Positions 9,589-18,702 of a DNA stretch of 64,000 bases are shown piece after piece (position 1 is the stretch's first letter; each line of letters opens with the position of its first letter). Location: assembly GCF_002858675.1 (NCBI RefSeq), contig NZ_PJZF01000019.1, positions 1-64,000 on the forward strand, given 5' to 3'. This DNA comes from Chimaeribacter californicus. GTDB taxonomy: Bacteria; Pseudomonadota; Gammaproteobacteria; Enterobacterales; Enterobacteriaceae. The translations under genes and the position numbers were made by a program. A model generated the notes under the pieces. That model saw only the letters and a list, made by a program, of their open reading frames with translations. It was not told the origin of the DNA and searched no databases.

Positions 9589-10937
9589 TATTGCTCCTTA
9601 CTTATACCATTGCGCGGCTTCTGCCAGACCACCCGCCAGCCGGGTTGACCGGCACCCGCGGCCCCTTCGCGCGTCACAAAAACGCCGGGTGCGGCGATCA
9701 GTTGATCACCATAAAAGAGTAACGGCGTGCGGTTGCGCTCCCAGGGCGGAATGCCCAGCTCCTGCCAGAGTTTTTTAATCTGCCGGGAGTGCGGGCGGCC
9801 GACAATATAAAATGCCCCTTCCGCGCAAAAGCGCACGGTCACCGTTTCATCCGGCCGCGCACGGCGAATCCATTGCGCTTTCTCCGCGCTAAACTGTTCC
9901 GTCACCTGCAGGCTGCCCACCCCATCCGGCAACGTCAGCGCTGCCGGCGGCGCCCAGGCCAGCACCTCATTGTCGATCTCCTGCATCAGCGGCAACAGGA
10001 AGAGCCGCTGGCGGAAACGGCGCACCGAACCGCCCCCCAGCTGTAACTGCGGCTCTGCATCGGCGCGGCTCTCCGCCACTTCCCGCCACAACCGCTGAAG
10101 CTGCTCACGGGCCGGCATCGGCATCCCATGGCGTGCCATCCAGCGGCGCAACAGGGCGGCGCGTTTTGCCTCTGACATCGGCCGCAGTGCCTCAATGGCC
10201 AGTGAACCCTGTCCATCCAGCAGCGAGGTCAGCGTCTCTTCCAGCAGTTCGTCCAGCAGGGCTTCCTGCTCGGCACAGAGCGCGGCACTGCGGCTGGTGG
10301 CTGCGGCGAAGTGCGGCCAGCGCTGATGCAGCACCGGCAACACCTGCCGCCGCAGGAAATTGCGGTCAAAGCGGTCATCCTGATTGCTGTCGTCGTTAAT
10401 CCAGCCCAGGCTCTGCTCATCCGCATACCCTTCCAGCTCCTGACGTGACACATCCAGCAGCGGGCGCAGCAGCAGGTGGCCGTGGAACGCCGTGGCACTT
10501 TTCATGGCAGACAGCCCGGCCGGGCCACTGCCGCGTTTCAGCGCCAGCAGAAAGGTTTCACATTGGTCGTCGAGATGCTGGGCCGTCAGCAGCGTTTCAC
10601 CCGCCTGCAACGTGGAGGCCAGCGCCTGGTAGCGTGCATCACGCGCAGCAGCTTCCACCCCACCCTGCCGGGGATCGGGCGTGACGCGAAGGATCGTCAG
10701 CGGAATCTGCCACTGCGCGCACAGCGCTTCACAGTGGGCGGCCCAGTCGTCGGCAAAGCGGCTCAACCCGTGATGGATATGCACCGCCCGCAGCGACAGA
10801 TCGCGCCCGCCCAGGCGCAGCGTCACCAGCAGGTGCAATAAGACGGTAGAGTCCAGCCCGCCGCTGAACGCGACACAGCAAGCGCGGCTGTCGCCGAGTT
10901 GGGTATTCAGGTGTGATAACAGCGTTTCATCATTCAT
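9588..10937 (-). CDS. tilS: tRNA(Ile)-lysidine synthetase
   Basis: Converts C34 of the CAU-anticodon tRNA-Ile to lysidine, switching it from Met to Ile identity. The ATP pyrophosphatase P-loop SGGLDS is at residues 25-30. The N-terminal PP-loop domain, middle TilS domain and C-terminal domain (with [20 protein letters not shown]) are all present in 449 residues. It lies downstream of yaeR in the same orientation. Confidence 0.97.
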   Translation of the reverse strand: MNDETLLSHLNTQLGDSRACCVAFSGGLDSTVLLHLLVTLRLGGRDLSLRAVHIHHGLSRFADDWAAHCEALCAQWQIPLTILRVTPDPRQGGVEAAARDARYQALASTLQAGETLLTAQHLDDQCETFLLALKRGSGPAGLSAMKSATAFHGHLLLRPLLDVSRQELEGYADEQSLGWINDDSNQDDRFDRNFLRRQVLPVLHQRWPHFAAATSRSAALCAEQEALLDELLEETLTSLLDGQGSLAIEALRPMSEAKRAALLRRWMARHGMPMPAREQLQRLWREVAESRADAEPQLQLGGGSVRRFRQRLFLLPLMQEIDNEVLAWAPPAALTLPDGVGSLQVTEQFSAEKAQWIRRARPDETVTVRFCAEGAFYIVGRPHSRQIKKLWQELGIPPWERNRTPLLFYGDQLIAAPGVFVTREGAAGAGQPGWRVVWQKPRNGISKEQ

Positions 10938-10988
10938 AGCAGTGGGTTTTCCTGCGCCTCACTCGTTCATGAGGCGCACGTTACCCAC

Positions 10989-11432
10989 TCAGGCGCCGGC
11001 AGGCAAGCGCTCAATGGTGGCAGCATCTTCATTGGCAGCCGGGCGCACCTCATACAACTCCAGCGGCAAACCGTCCGGGTCGCTGAAAAAGGTAAAGCGC
11101 TGGCCGGTCAGGGGATCGATGCGCACCGGCTCACAGGTCACGCCGGACTTCGCCAACGAGGCCACTGCCTCGGCGATGTTTTCCACGCTGAATGCCAGGT
11201 GGCGCAAGCCGCATGACTCCGGGCGGCTGGGGCGTGCCGGTGGCTGTGGGAAGGAGAACAGCTCAATGGTATAGATCCCGTTCAGGGCGAGATCGCCTTT
11301 CCAGGAGTCGCGTTCCTCACGGTAAAACTCCCCCAGCAAATGGAACCCCAGCACATCGCAATAGAACTGCTTACTCACCTGGTAATTACTGCTGATGATG
11401 GCGATATGGTGTACCTGGCGTAATTTAAGCAT
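10989..11432 (-). CDS. yaeR: VOC (glyoxalase-like) family metalloprotein
   Basis: A single-module vicinal-oxygen-chelate protein of 147 residues. Candidate metal ligands His9, Glu57, His78 and Glu125 occur at the glyoxalase-I spacing. The substrate is unknown. It has AAGGAG upstream and the same neighbour (tilS) as yaeR in E. coli. There the upstream gene is ldcC; here the lut operon intervenes. A C-terminal extension of about 18 residues goes beyond the core fold. Confidence 0.88.
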   Translation of the reverse strand: MLKLRQVHHIAIISSNYQVSKQFYCDVLGFHLLGEFYREERDSWKGDLALNGIYTIELFSFPQPPARPSRPESCGLRHLAFSVENIAEAVASLAKSGVTCEPVRIDPLTGQRFTFFSDPDGLPLELYEVRPAANEDAATIERLPAGA

Positions 11433-11735
11433 TCTTCACTCCTTATGATTTTCGTTCTTATTTTGCATAACACCGCACGTTAACGACCCTGCCGGAGAGC
11501 GTCAATGCGGTTACTCCGAGAAAGCCCGAAATTCCCGCGGCCGGGCAGAAACAAACAATGCTTATGTTAATTATTTGTGTAATTGCATGCTATTCACCGT
11601 AAAAAGGTTGAGCATACCGCCACTTCCACCACCCCGGGCATAAAGTGTTCGTGCCTTGCTGCACAAGCCTTTTACTATAGAAACAGGACAAAAGGCGCAG
11701 ATCTTCTCTGCCTACTGCAATGCGGGAGCATGTCG
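11433..11735. promoter_or_regulatory. Divergent yaeR/lutA control region
   Basis: 303-bp spacer between divergent yaeR and lutA. It contains an AT-rich segment with an inverted repeat AATTA-N6-TAATT (11569-11584) and a -10-like TACTAT (11673-11678) about 57 bp before lutA. No clear -35 was found. Lactate operons are commonly controlled by GntR-type regulators, but no such regulator is in the window, so the operator role is only a guess. Confidence 0.35.
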
Positions 11736-12455
11736 ATGAAAGTTAACTTTTATGTAACCTGTATTGGTGACGCGATCAAAGCCAACATGGCCAAAAAAAG
11801 TGTGTTGCTGCTGGAAAAGCTGGGGTGCGAGGTGCTTTTCCCGGAGCGCCAGGCGTGCTGCGGCCAGCCGGCTATTAACGGCGGCTATATCAAAGACGCC
11901 AAACCGGCGATGAAATCCCTGATCGCGGCCTTCGAGGAGAATGATTACCCGATTATCTCCCCCGCCGGTTCCTGTACCTATGCCATCAAAAGCTATGCCG
12001 GTTATCTGGCCGATGAGCCGGACTGGGCGCGCCGGGCGCAGGCGATGGGCGACCGGATGCAGGATCTCACCTCGTTTATTGTGAATACCCTGGGGCTGAG
12101 TGATGTGGGTGCCCGGCTTCCCGGCCGGGCGGTTTACCATCCGTCCTGCAGCCTGTTCCGCAAACTGGGGGTAAAAGAGGAGCCGCTGACGCTGCTGCGC
12201 CATGTTGCGGGGCTGGAACTGCTGCCGATCCGCAATCAGGAGACCTGTTGCGGTTTTGGCGGCACCTTTTCAGTAAAAATGGCGGAGATCTCCGGCGAAA
12301 TGGTGAAAGAGAAAGTGGTGCATATGATGGATGCCCGGCCGGATTACCTGATTGGCGCAGACGCCAGCTGCCTGATTAACATCGGCGGCCGCCTGCATCG
12401 CGAGCGGCAGCCGGTAAAAGTGATGCATATTGCCGAAGTCCTGATGAGCCGCTGA
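11736..12455 (+). CDS. lutA: L-lactate oxidation iron-sulfur protein LutA/LldE
   Basis: Cysteine-rich CCG-domain subunit of the LutABC L-lactate dehydrogenase complex (YkgE in E. coli), which oxidises lactate to pyruvate. Two CCG modules are visible: Cys41-Cys42 with Cys80, and Cys138, Cys171-Cys172 with Cys212. These bind unusual Fe-S clusters in relatives. ATG 11736 is chosen because GGGAG (11724-11728) lies 7 nt upstream and the 239-residue product begins MKVNFYVTCIGD like YkgE. Longer starts at 11583 or 11730 are less supported. Confidence 0.93.
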   Translation: MKVNFYVTCIGDAIKANMAKKSVLLLEKLGCEVLFPERQACCGQPAINGGYIKDAKPAMKSLIAAFEENDYPIISPAGSCTYAIKSYAGYLADEPDWARRAQAMGDRMQDLTSFIVNTLGLSDVGARLPGRAVYHPSCSLFRKLGVKEEPLTLLRHVAGLELLPIRNQETCCGFGGTFSVKMAEISGEMVKEKVVHMMDARPDYLIGADASCLINIGGRLHRERQPVKVMHIAEVLMSR

Positions 12456-12464
12456 GGAGCCGCT

Positions 12465-13886
12465 ATGTCCATGAAAACCAGCGCGATGGCCTTTAAACCG
12501 CGCATTAAGATTCAGATGCAGGACAGCGTGATGCGCAATGCGGTGGCGATGGCGCAGGAGCGCATCGGCACCAACCGGCAGATCATGGTCGACGAGTTGG
12601 GCAACTGGGAGGCGTGGCGGGATCGCGCAGAACAGATCCGCAACCATGTGCTGGAGAACCTTGACGCCTATCTCTACCAGCTGTCAGAAAAAGTCATTGA
12701 GAACGGTGGCCACGTCTATTTTGCCCGCACCAAAGAGGAGGCCACCACCTACATCAGTGAAGTCGCCGCCCGTAAGCAGGCAAAAAAGGTGGTGAAGTCC
12801 AAGTCGATGGTCACGGAAGAGATTGGGATGAATGCCGTGTTGCAGCAACAGGGCATCGAGGTGATTGAAACCGACCTTGGCGAATATATTTTACAGCTCG
12901 ACGACGATCCACCGTCGCATATTGTGGTGCCGGCGATCCACAAAGATCGCTTCCAGATCCGTGACGTGTTGCGCGACAAGCTGGGTTATGACGGCCCGGA
13001 AACGCCCGAGGCGATGACGCTGTTTATCCGGGGGAAAATCCGTGAACACTTCCTGACGGCCGATATCGGCATCACCGGCTGCAACTTTGCGGTGGCGGAA
13101 ACCGGCTCAGTTTGCCTGGTCACCAACGAGGGCAACGCGCGCCTCAGCACCACGCTGCCGAAAACCCATATCGCCGTCATGGGCATGGAGCGCATCGCGC
13201 CGACCTTTGAAGAGGTCGATGTGCTGATCACCCTGCTCTGCCGCAGCGCCGTGGGATCACGCCTGACCAGCTACAATACCTGGCTGACCGGCCCGCGTGA
13301 AGCGGGGCATCTCGACGGCCCGGAGGAGTTCCACCTGGTGATTGTGGACAACGGCCGCTCTCAGGTGCTCGGCTCCGAGTTCCGCGACATCCTGCGCTGC
13401 ATCCGCTGCGGGGCCTGTATGAATACCTGCCCCGCTTACCGCCACATCGGCGGCCACAGTTATGGTTCGATCTATCCCGGCCCCATCGGTTCGGTGCTGT
13501 CGCCACTGCTGGGCGGCTACGAGGATTTCAAAGATCTGCCCTACGCCTGCTCGCTCTGTTCAGCCTGTAATCAGGTCTGCCCGGTAAAAATCCCGCTGGC
13601 CCAGCTGCACCTGAAACACCGGCAGCACATGGCTGAACAGGGTATGACGCCGAAAGCCGAACAGCGCATTACCCGGCTGTTCAACTATGCCAACGCCCGC
13701 CCCGGCTTATGGAAAGTGGGCATGAATGTTGGTGCCAAAGCAGCCGGCTGGCTGATTAAAGACGGCAAAACTCCGTTCAGCCCGGCGGCCATTGGTGAAT
13801 GGACCGAGGCGCGTGACCTGCCGGACGCTGACGGCGAAAGTTTCCGCAGCTGGTTTAAACGCCATCAGGCCACAGGAGAAGAGTAA
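12465..13886 (+). CDS. lutB: L-lactate oxidation iron-sulfur protein LutB/LldF
   Basis: Central electron-transfer subunit of the LutABC complex (YkgF). The N-terminal LUD domain is followed by two ferredoxin-type 4Fe-4S motifs: Cys312-x2-Cys315-x2-Cys318-x3-Cys322 and Cys362-x2-Cys365-x2-Cys368-x3-Cys372. Length 473 residues, typical. GAGGAG precedes the ATG. Its stop overlaps the lutC start (TAATG). Confidence 0.96.
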   Translation: MSMKTSAMAFKPRIKIQMQDSVMRNAVAMAQERIGTNRQIMVDELGNWEAWRDRAEQIRNHVLENLDAYLYQLSEKVIENGGHVYFARTKEEATTYISEVAARKQAKKVVKSKSMVTEEIGMNAVLQQQGIEVIETDLGEYILQLDDDPPSHIVVPAIHKDRFQIRDVLRDKLGYDGPETPEAMTLFIRGKIREHFLTADIGITGCNFAVAETGSVCLVTNEGNARLSTTLPKTHIAVMGMERIAPTFEEVDVLITLLCRSAVGSRLTSYNTWLTGPREAGHLDGPEEFHLVIVDNGRSQVLGSEFRDILRCIRCGACMNTCPAYRHIGGHSYGSIYPGPIGSVLSPLLGGYEDFKDLPYACSLCSACNQVCPVKIPLAQLHLKHRQHMAEQGMTPKAEQRITRLFNYANARPGLWKVGMNVGAKAAGWLIKDGKTPFSPAAIGEWTEARDLPDADGESFRSWFKRHQATGEE

Positions 13887-14590
13887 TGCTGAACCCACAA
13901 AACCGTCACGATTTCCTCGAAGAGATCGCCCGCCAGTTGGGGCGGCCGCTGCGCCGGCAGCCACCAGCCCCGCCGCCACCGGTCAGTGATTTTGCCGCAT
14001 CGCGCCTGACGGAGCTGACGCAGGAAGAGCTGTGCGTCGCGTTTTCCGTTTACGCCCGCGACGTGCTGAAAGTGAATTGTTGCCGGGTCAGTGAAGATCA
14101 GCTGATCGCCACGGTGCTGGCACTGTGTGAGGAGTATGGCCGGACGCCGGTGATCGTCAGCGGCGACCGCCGTTTACAGGATCTGGGCGTCACGCAGGCG
14201 CTGCAACAGCAACTGGGGGCAGCGGTCTGGCAGCCGGATGCCGGGGCAGAAAACCTGACGCTGGCCGAGAAGGCGCAGGTCGGGGTGGTCTATGCCGAAG
14301 CGGGGCTGACCGAGTCCGGCAGCGTGGTGCTGTTCTCCGCACCGGATCGCGGCCGCGCCGTCAGCCTGTTGCCCACCGCCTCGATTTTTGTGCTACGCAA
14401 AAGCGCCATTCTGCCGCGGGTGGCCCAGCTGGCGCAGCAACTGCACCAGCGGGCACAACGCGGTGAACGGATGCCAAGCTGCATCAACCTGATCGCCGGG
14501 CCAAGCTCTACTGCGGATATTGAGCTGATCAAAGTGGTGGGCGTGCACGGGCCGGTACACGCCGCCTATGTGATTATTGAGGATTGCTGA
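13886..14590 (+). CDS. lutC: Lactate utilization protein LutC
   Basis: LUD-domain protein (YkgG) of 234 residues, the third component of the LutABC lactate-oxidation complex. The family core VGVVYAEAGLTESGSV is at about residues 132-147, and ELIKVVGVHGP lies near the C-terminus. It overlaps lutB by 1 nt, confirming the operon. It converges on the lysine decarboxylase gene with only 1 bp between stop codons and no evident terminator. Confidence 0.95.
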   Translation: MLNPQNRHDFLEEIARQLGRPLRRQPPAPPPPVSDFAASRLTELTQEELCVAFSVYARDVLKVNCCRVSEDQLIATVLALCEEYGRTPVIVSGDRRLQDLGVTQALQQQLGAAVWQPDAGAENLTLAEKAQVGVVYAEAGLTESGSVVLFSAPDRGRAVSLLPTASIFVLRKSAILPRVAQLAQQLHQRAQRGERMPSCINLIAGPSSTADIELIKVVGVHGPVHAAYVIIEDC

Positions 14591-14591
14591 G

Positions 14592-16760
14592 TCACCCGAT
14601 GTGCAATTTGCCCGCTTCACCCTCGTTTACTTTCAGCACATTGACCAGATAGCGGCCATCCTCGGTGAGTTTCGCGCCGTGGATGTCCGTTTCAAAGCCC
14701 GGATAATGCTGGCCAATGGAGCAAAGCATCAGCAGGAAATCCAGCACGGCGCGGCTCTGCCCGGTAATCATCTCACCGGGCATCACCACCGGCACGCCCG
14801 GCGGGTAAGGCAGGATCATGCTCGCTGAGACCTTGCCCACCATCTCGCTCAGTTCACACACTTCCACATTGCCCTTCACCTGCTGCTGGAACATCTCATA
14901 CGGCGTCATTTTCATTTCCGGCAGCACATCAAAGGCTTTCAGCATCAGCTGGGGCAGATCGTGCTTAACGATCAGGTTATGGATACCTTTTGCCAGATCC
15001 TGAATGCGCATATTGTGGTAGAAATCCGGGTCTTCCGCATAGAGATCCGGCAGCATATTGCGTACCCGCAGGTTAAGGTCAAAGGCACGTTTGAACTCGG
15101 TCAGCCCACGTAACAAGCTGAGCGCTTTGGTTTTGTCGATGCCGATACTGAACAGGAACAGCAGGTTATAGGGGCCGGTTTTCTCCACTACCACGCCGCG
15201 CTCGTCCAGGAACTTGGCCACCAGCGCTGCCGGAATACCGGATTCTTCCAGGTTGCCCTGCTCATCCATGCCCGGCGTCAGGATAGTGACTTTGATCGGG
15301 TCAAGGTACATATGCTCCGGGTCGGTGGCCCCGAAGCCGTGCCAGTTATCATCCGGGTTCAGCGGCCAGCATTGTGCCTCGCTGATGTTCTCCGGCTGCC
15401 AGACATCAAAGAACCAGCTGTCAGACTCCTGGCGTAACCGCTGGATCTCACTGCGGAAATGGAGCGCGCGTTCGACGGAGCGGTTAATCAGCCGTCGCCC
15501 CGGGTTACCGCGCAACATCGCCGCCGCCGTCTCCATTGATGCCACAATGCTGTAGTTCGGCGAGGTGGTGGTGTGCATCATGTAGGCTTCGTTGAACGTC
15601 TCTTCACGGTAGTCGCCTTTGATATGAATCATTGAGGCCTGCGAAAACGCCGCCAGTAGCTTGTGCGTTGACTGGGTTTCGTAGATGACCTTGCCGGGGA
15701 TGCGCTCGCCGCTCATGCCGCTTTTCCCGGCGTAGATCGGGTGGAAGTTGGTGTAAGGCACCCAGGCCGAATCAAAGTGAATCGACGGGACATCCAGTTC
15801 CTGCTTGATGTAGTCGGTGTTGTAGAGCAGGCCGTCATACGTCGAGTTGGTGATCACCGCATGCACCGGCCAGCCGGCATTGGGGGTTTGCGCCACTTTC
15901 AGCGCGATGCTTTCACGGCTGAACTCCCGCCGCGGGATGCCGCCCAGAATGCCATAGGCGTTACGCACCGGGCGCAGGTAAATCGGGATGATGTTGGTCA
16001 TCATCATCAGGTGCGCCAGCGATTTATGGCAGTTACGGTCAATCAACACGGTGCTGCCGGCGGGCGCGGCGTACATCCCGACAATCTTATTCGCCGTTGA
16101 GGTGCCGTTGGTCACCATATAGCTCTGCTCGGCATTGAAGGTGCGGGCGATGTACTCCTCCGCCTCCAGGTGCGGCCCGGTGTGGTCAAGCAGCGACCCA
16201 AGCTCCGTCACGGAGATGGAGACATCCGCTTTCAGCGTATTGGCCCCGAAAAAGTCATAGAACAATGTGCCCACGGGGCTTTTCTGGAAGGCGGTGCCGC
16301 CCATATGGCCGGGGGTGCAGAAGGTGTATTTCCCCTCTTTGACATAGTTAAACAGCGCTTTGGTCAGCGGCGGTGTGATCGCGTCGCGGTACTCATCAGT
16401 ATATTGCTGGATGCGCTGGGCAATATCTTCGGCGGCGTTCAGCGCGTATTCGAAGAAGTAGAGCACCATGCGCATTTCATTGAGGGTGACATCCAGCGAA
16501 GAGTGGGTGTTGATAAAGGCGTAGAGCGGCAGGTATTCGTTGAGTTCATTGATCTCCGTACAGAGTTCCATGCTGTATTGGTCCCAATCGAAAATCACGC
16601 CGCAGATCCGTGCGTTATGCTCAATCAGTTTCAGCAGGTCAGCCGCATTCTGTGGGTAGACCAGCTTGAACCCACGCCGGGTCAGTGCCTCATCCAGCTC
16701 ACGCATCGGCTCATCTTTATAGTAGGCCGTGGCCGGTGAGAGAATGGCGATGATATTCAT
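14592..16760 (-). CDS. Lysine decarboxylase (LdcC/CadA family)
   Basis: PLP enzyme converting lysine to cadaverine and CO2, consuming a proton; family members form cytoplasmic decamers. It has an N-terminal wing domain, a fold-type I core with the PLP lysine at Lys367 (STHK), and a C-terminal domain. Arg97 and Arg206 match residues recalled as ppGpp contacts in E. coli CadA. ATG 16760 gives the MNIIAI start; the 722-residue product is slightly longer than CadA or LdcC. No cadB antiporter gene is adjacent, and the position before accA matches ldcC, while parts of the core read more like CadA. Confidence 0.93.
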   Translation of the reverse strand: MNIIAILSPATAYYKDEPMRELDEALTRRGFKLVYPQNAADLLKLIEHNARICGVIFDWDQYSMELCTEINELNEYLPLYAFINTHSSLDVTLNEMRMVLYFFEYALNAAEDIAQRIQQYTDEYRDAITPPLTKALFNYVKEGKYTFCTPGHMGGTAFQKSPVGTLFYDFFGANTLKADVSISVTELGSLLDHTGPHLEAEEYIARTFNAEQSYMVTNGTSTANKIVGMYAAPAGSTVLIDRNCHKSLAHLMMMTNIIPIYLRPVRNAYGILGGIPRREFSRESIALKVAQTPNAGWPVHAVITNSTYDGLLYNTDYIKQELDVPSIHFDSAWVPYTNFHPIYAGKSGMSGERIPGKVIYETQSTHKLLAAFSQASMIHIKGDYREETFNEAYMMHTTTSPNYSIVASMETAAAMLRGNPGRRLINRSVERALHFRSEIQRLRQESDSWFFDVWQPENISEAQCWPLNPDDNWHGFGATDPEHMYLDPIKVTILTPGMDEQGNLEESGIPAALVAKFLDERGVVVEKTGPYNLLFLFSIGIDKTKALSLLRGLTEFKRAFDLNLRVRNMLPDLYAEDPDFYHNMRIQDLAKGIHNLIVKHDLPQLMLKAFDVLPEMKMTPYEMFQQQVKGNVEVCELSEMVGKVSASMILPYPPGVPVVMPGEMITGQSRAVLDFLLMLCSIGQHYPGFETDIHGAKLTEDGRYLVNVLKVNEGEAGKLHIG

Positions 16761-16810
16761 GCAATGATCCTTATTTATTTCGGAGGGTCCTTCATTGAAA
16801 CATAGCAAAA

Positions 16811-16831
16811 CGGCAGGCGTTACGCCTGCCG
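16811..16831 (-). terminator. Distal terminator hairpin after the chitinase gene
   Basis: Perfect 9-bp stem CGGCAGGCG/CGCCTGCCG with loop TTA. On the minus strand it is followed by TTTT. It is the second of two tandem hairpins between the chitinase stop and the ldc start. Confidence 0.7.
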
Positions 16832-16850
16832 TCCGAAAACCTTACCGCAT

Positions 16851-16876
16851 AAAAATGGGCGGGTTACCCCGCCCAT
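16851..16876 (-). terminator. Proximal terminator of the chitinase gene
   Basis: Nine-base stem ATGGGCGGG/CCCGCCCAT (16855-16863, 16868-16876), loop TTAC, followed on the minus strand by a T-run (16851-16855). It lies 27 bp after the chitinase stop. Confidence 0.85.
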
Positions 16877-16902
16877 CACGTCCCTGGTGTTAATCACACC
16901 GT

Positions 16903-18702
16903 TTATTTACAGCTTTTAATCAATTTCCATTGTGACCATTCACCGGTATACGCCGGATTCCCTGGTTCATTATTTTGTGTCCAATAGTTTGCACGGTACT
17001 CATTGCCTTTCCAGAGAACACTTTCGCCACCGTAGTAGATTTTATTCTGCTCCCAGGAGTTGGCGCAGCCGGTGGTGGTGTCAGGGATCGGCACCGCTTT
17101 CGGCGACACGTTCAGCTCGTAGCGGGCAACGCTGCTGGCTTTGCCGTCTGATACCGTCAGGGTGAATTTATAGGTCGCTGCCAGGGTGACCACCGGCGCA
17201 ACGAAGCTCAGGCTACTCTGGCCGGTCAGGGTGCGGCCATTCGGCAGCAACCAGTGATAGCTCAGGGTATCGCCGTCAGCATCATGGGAATCCCCTGCGT
17301 TCAGCGTCACATTGGCCTGGCTTTCCACTGTCCCGATCGGACCGGAGATCACTGCCACCGGCGCACTGTTTTCCGGCACGGCCGGTTTGGTATCAGGAAT
17401 AACTGGTTTCGTGTCCGGGACAACCGGCGTGGTATCCGGTACTGTCGGTTCGGCAGTGCCGCCCTCGCCCGGTGCGCCTTCAATTTTCACATTGAAGTTA
17501 TGCTCGACGCAGCGGACATAGTCCCCCTCTTTGAACGCAGTAAACGGTGTCTGGTACCCCACCAGTTTACAGGCGTAGGTTTTGCCGTCCGGCGTGTCGG
17601 CGCTCCACCCCCAGTCCTGTTCCCAGTAGATCGGCAAGGCACCTGCGCCGCCCTCATCAAACTGTTTCATGTTGGCGCAGCCCAGCACCTCATCTGCCGG
17701 TACCGGCACTTTTAGGTATTCCGCTTCACTTTTGTAGTAAGAGATCCGGTTCAGCCCCTGGGCGATATCCTGTGGCCCGCCGCACTCTACGCCGCCGTTG
17801 ATGATCTGAATTGAGGTACCAAAGCCGGGGACCAGGCCATTGGCTTTATCATGTGCGTTAGGCACCCAGGTGCCGTCGATCACATGCAACATGCTCGGTT
17901 TCGGCGGTTGCGGGTAAACAAAGAAGAACACAGCACTGGCCAGGTTCAGCCAGGTATCCGCCACCAGGTTCGGGTGGTCAAGCAGGGTGCGGACAGTGCC
18001 GTACATCGCATCAGAGAAAGGCCCATAGTTGTAGTTATAAGAAAGCTGTTTGGCACCACGTCCAAAGTAACTAAGGAAGTTCCCCTCAGCATCCTTACCG
18101 CACGGCCAGGTCTGCCCCTGCCACACGTCCACGTTACACTCGCCGTTATAGCCGCCCGGCTGGCCTTCAGCCCAGCCCATTTCACGCAGCCAGACTAACC
18201 CCTGTCGCCACTCAGCTTCCGGTCGCCAGCTTTCATGGCCGCCGGTTTCCTGGGCAAAGTGGGCAAACATGGTCGCCAGCACTTTACGGCAAATCGCCTC
18301 AGCATCACGCCCGTCCGTATAGGCACCACATACCGCCGGGAATTTCCCGATGGCTTTTAAAAAATTACTGTAACTGTATTCCGGTGCCCGCAGCGGGAAA
18401 ATATATTCCCAATCCTTATTGGTTAATATTTTCTCAACTCTTTTTACGTTTTCTGGATTAGACGGTTTACCCGGTTCAATGGCTTCCACTAAGGTATTAT
18501 CCAGTGTGCGGATGGATTCTTTTACATGCAGCATCAGCGGATCGGTAGTCAGCTCTTTTTCTTTTTTAACTAAATCACTGTACTTCACCACATAGGGCTC
18601 AGCTGTCGTCGTTTCTGCCGCGTGAAGCGGCAAAAAGGCGCCTATCCCCAGTGAAAGCACGAGGGAATTCAGTGCTATTTTATGTGTAGATGTCATTGTC
18701 AT
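16903..18702 (-). CDS. Secreted modular GH19 chitinase (GH19-PKD-CBM5/12)
   Basis: A 599-residue secreted protein predicted to hydrolyse beta-1,4-linked GlcNAc polymers. It has a Sec signal peptide (to about 29). The glycoside hydrolase family 19 catalytic domain spans about 90-345, with candidate acid Glu152 in HFAQETGGHES and family signature FGRGAKQLSYNYNYG at 213-227. A PDT/PVVPDT linker (about 416-446) is followed by a PKD domain (447-535) and a C-terminal aromatic-rich chitin-binding module of CBM5/12 type (549-598). AAGGGG precedes the ATG. It stands alone between ldc and accA, with its own terminators, and is an accessory gene relative to E. coli. Confidence 0.9.
   Translation of the reverse strand: MTMTSTHKIALNSLVLSLGIGAFLPLHAAETTTAEPYVVKYSDLVKKEKELTTDPLMLHVKESIRTLDNTLVEAIEPGKPSNPENVKRVEKILTNKDWEYIFPLRAPEYSYSNFLKAIGKFPAVCGAYTDGRDAEAICRKVLATMFAHFAQETGGHESWRPEAEWRQGLVWLREMGWAEGQPGGYNGECNVDVWQGQTWPCGKDAEGNFLSYFGRGAKQLSYNYNYGPFSDAMYGTVRTLLDHPNLVADTWLNLASAVFFFVYPQPPKPSMLHVIDGTWVPNAHDKANGLVPGFGTSIQIINGGVECGGPQDIAQGLNRISYYKSEAEYLKVPVPADEVLGCANMKQFDEGGAGALPIYWEQDWGWSADTPDGKTYACKLVGYQTPFTAFKEGDYVRCVEHNFNVKIEGAPGEGGTAEPTVPDTTPVVPDTKPVIPDTKPAVPENSAPVAVISGPIGTVESQANVTLNAGDSHDADGDTLSYHWLLPNGRTLTGQSSLSFVAPVVTLAATYKFTLTVSDGKASSVARYELNVSPKAVPIPDTTTGCANSWEQNKIYYGGESVLWKGNEYRANYWTQNNEPGNPAYTGEWSQWKLIKSCK

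Noticed and set aside
11583-11735. Longer lutA start at 11583
   Set aside because: The added 51 residues do not match LutA/YkgE and a GGGAG site at correct spacing supports 11736.
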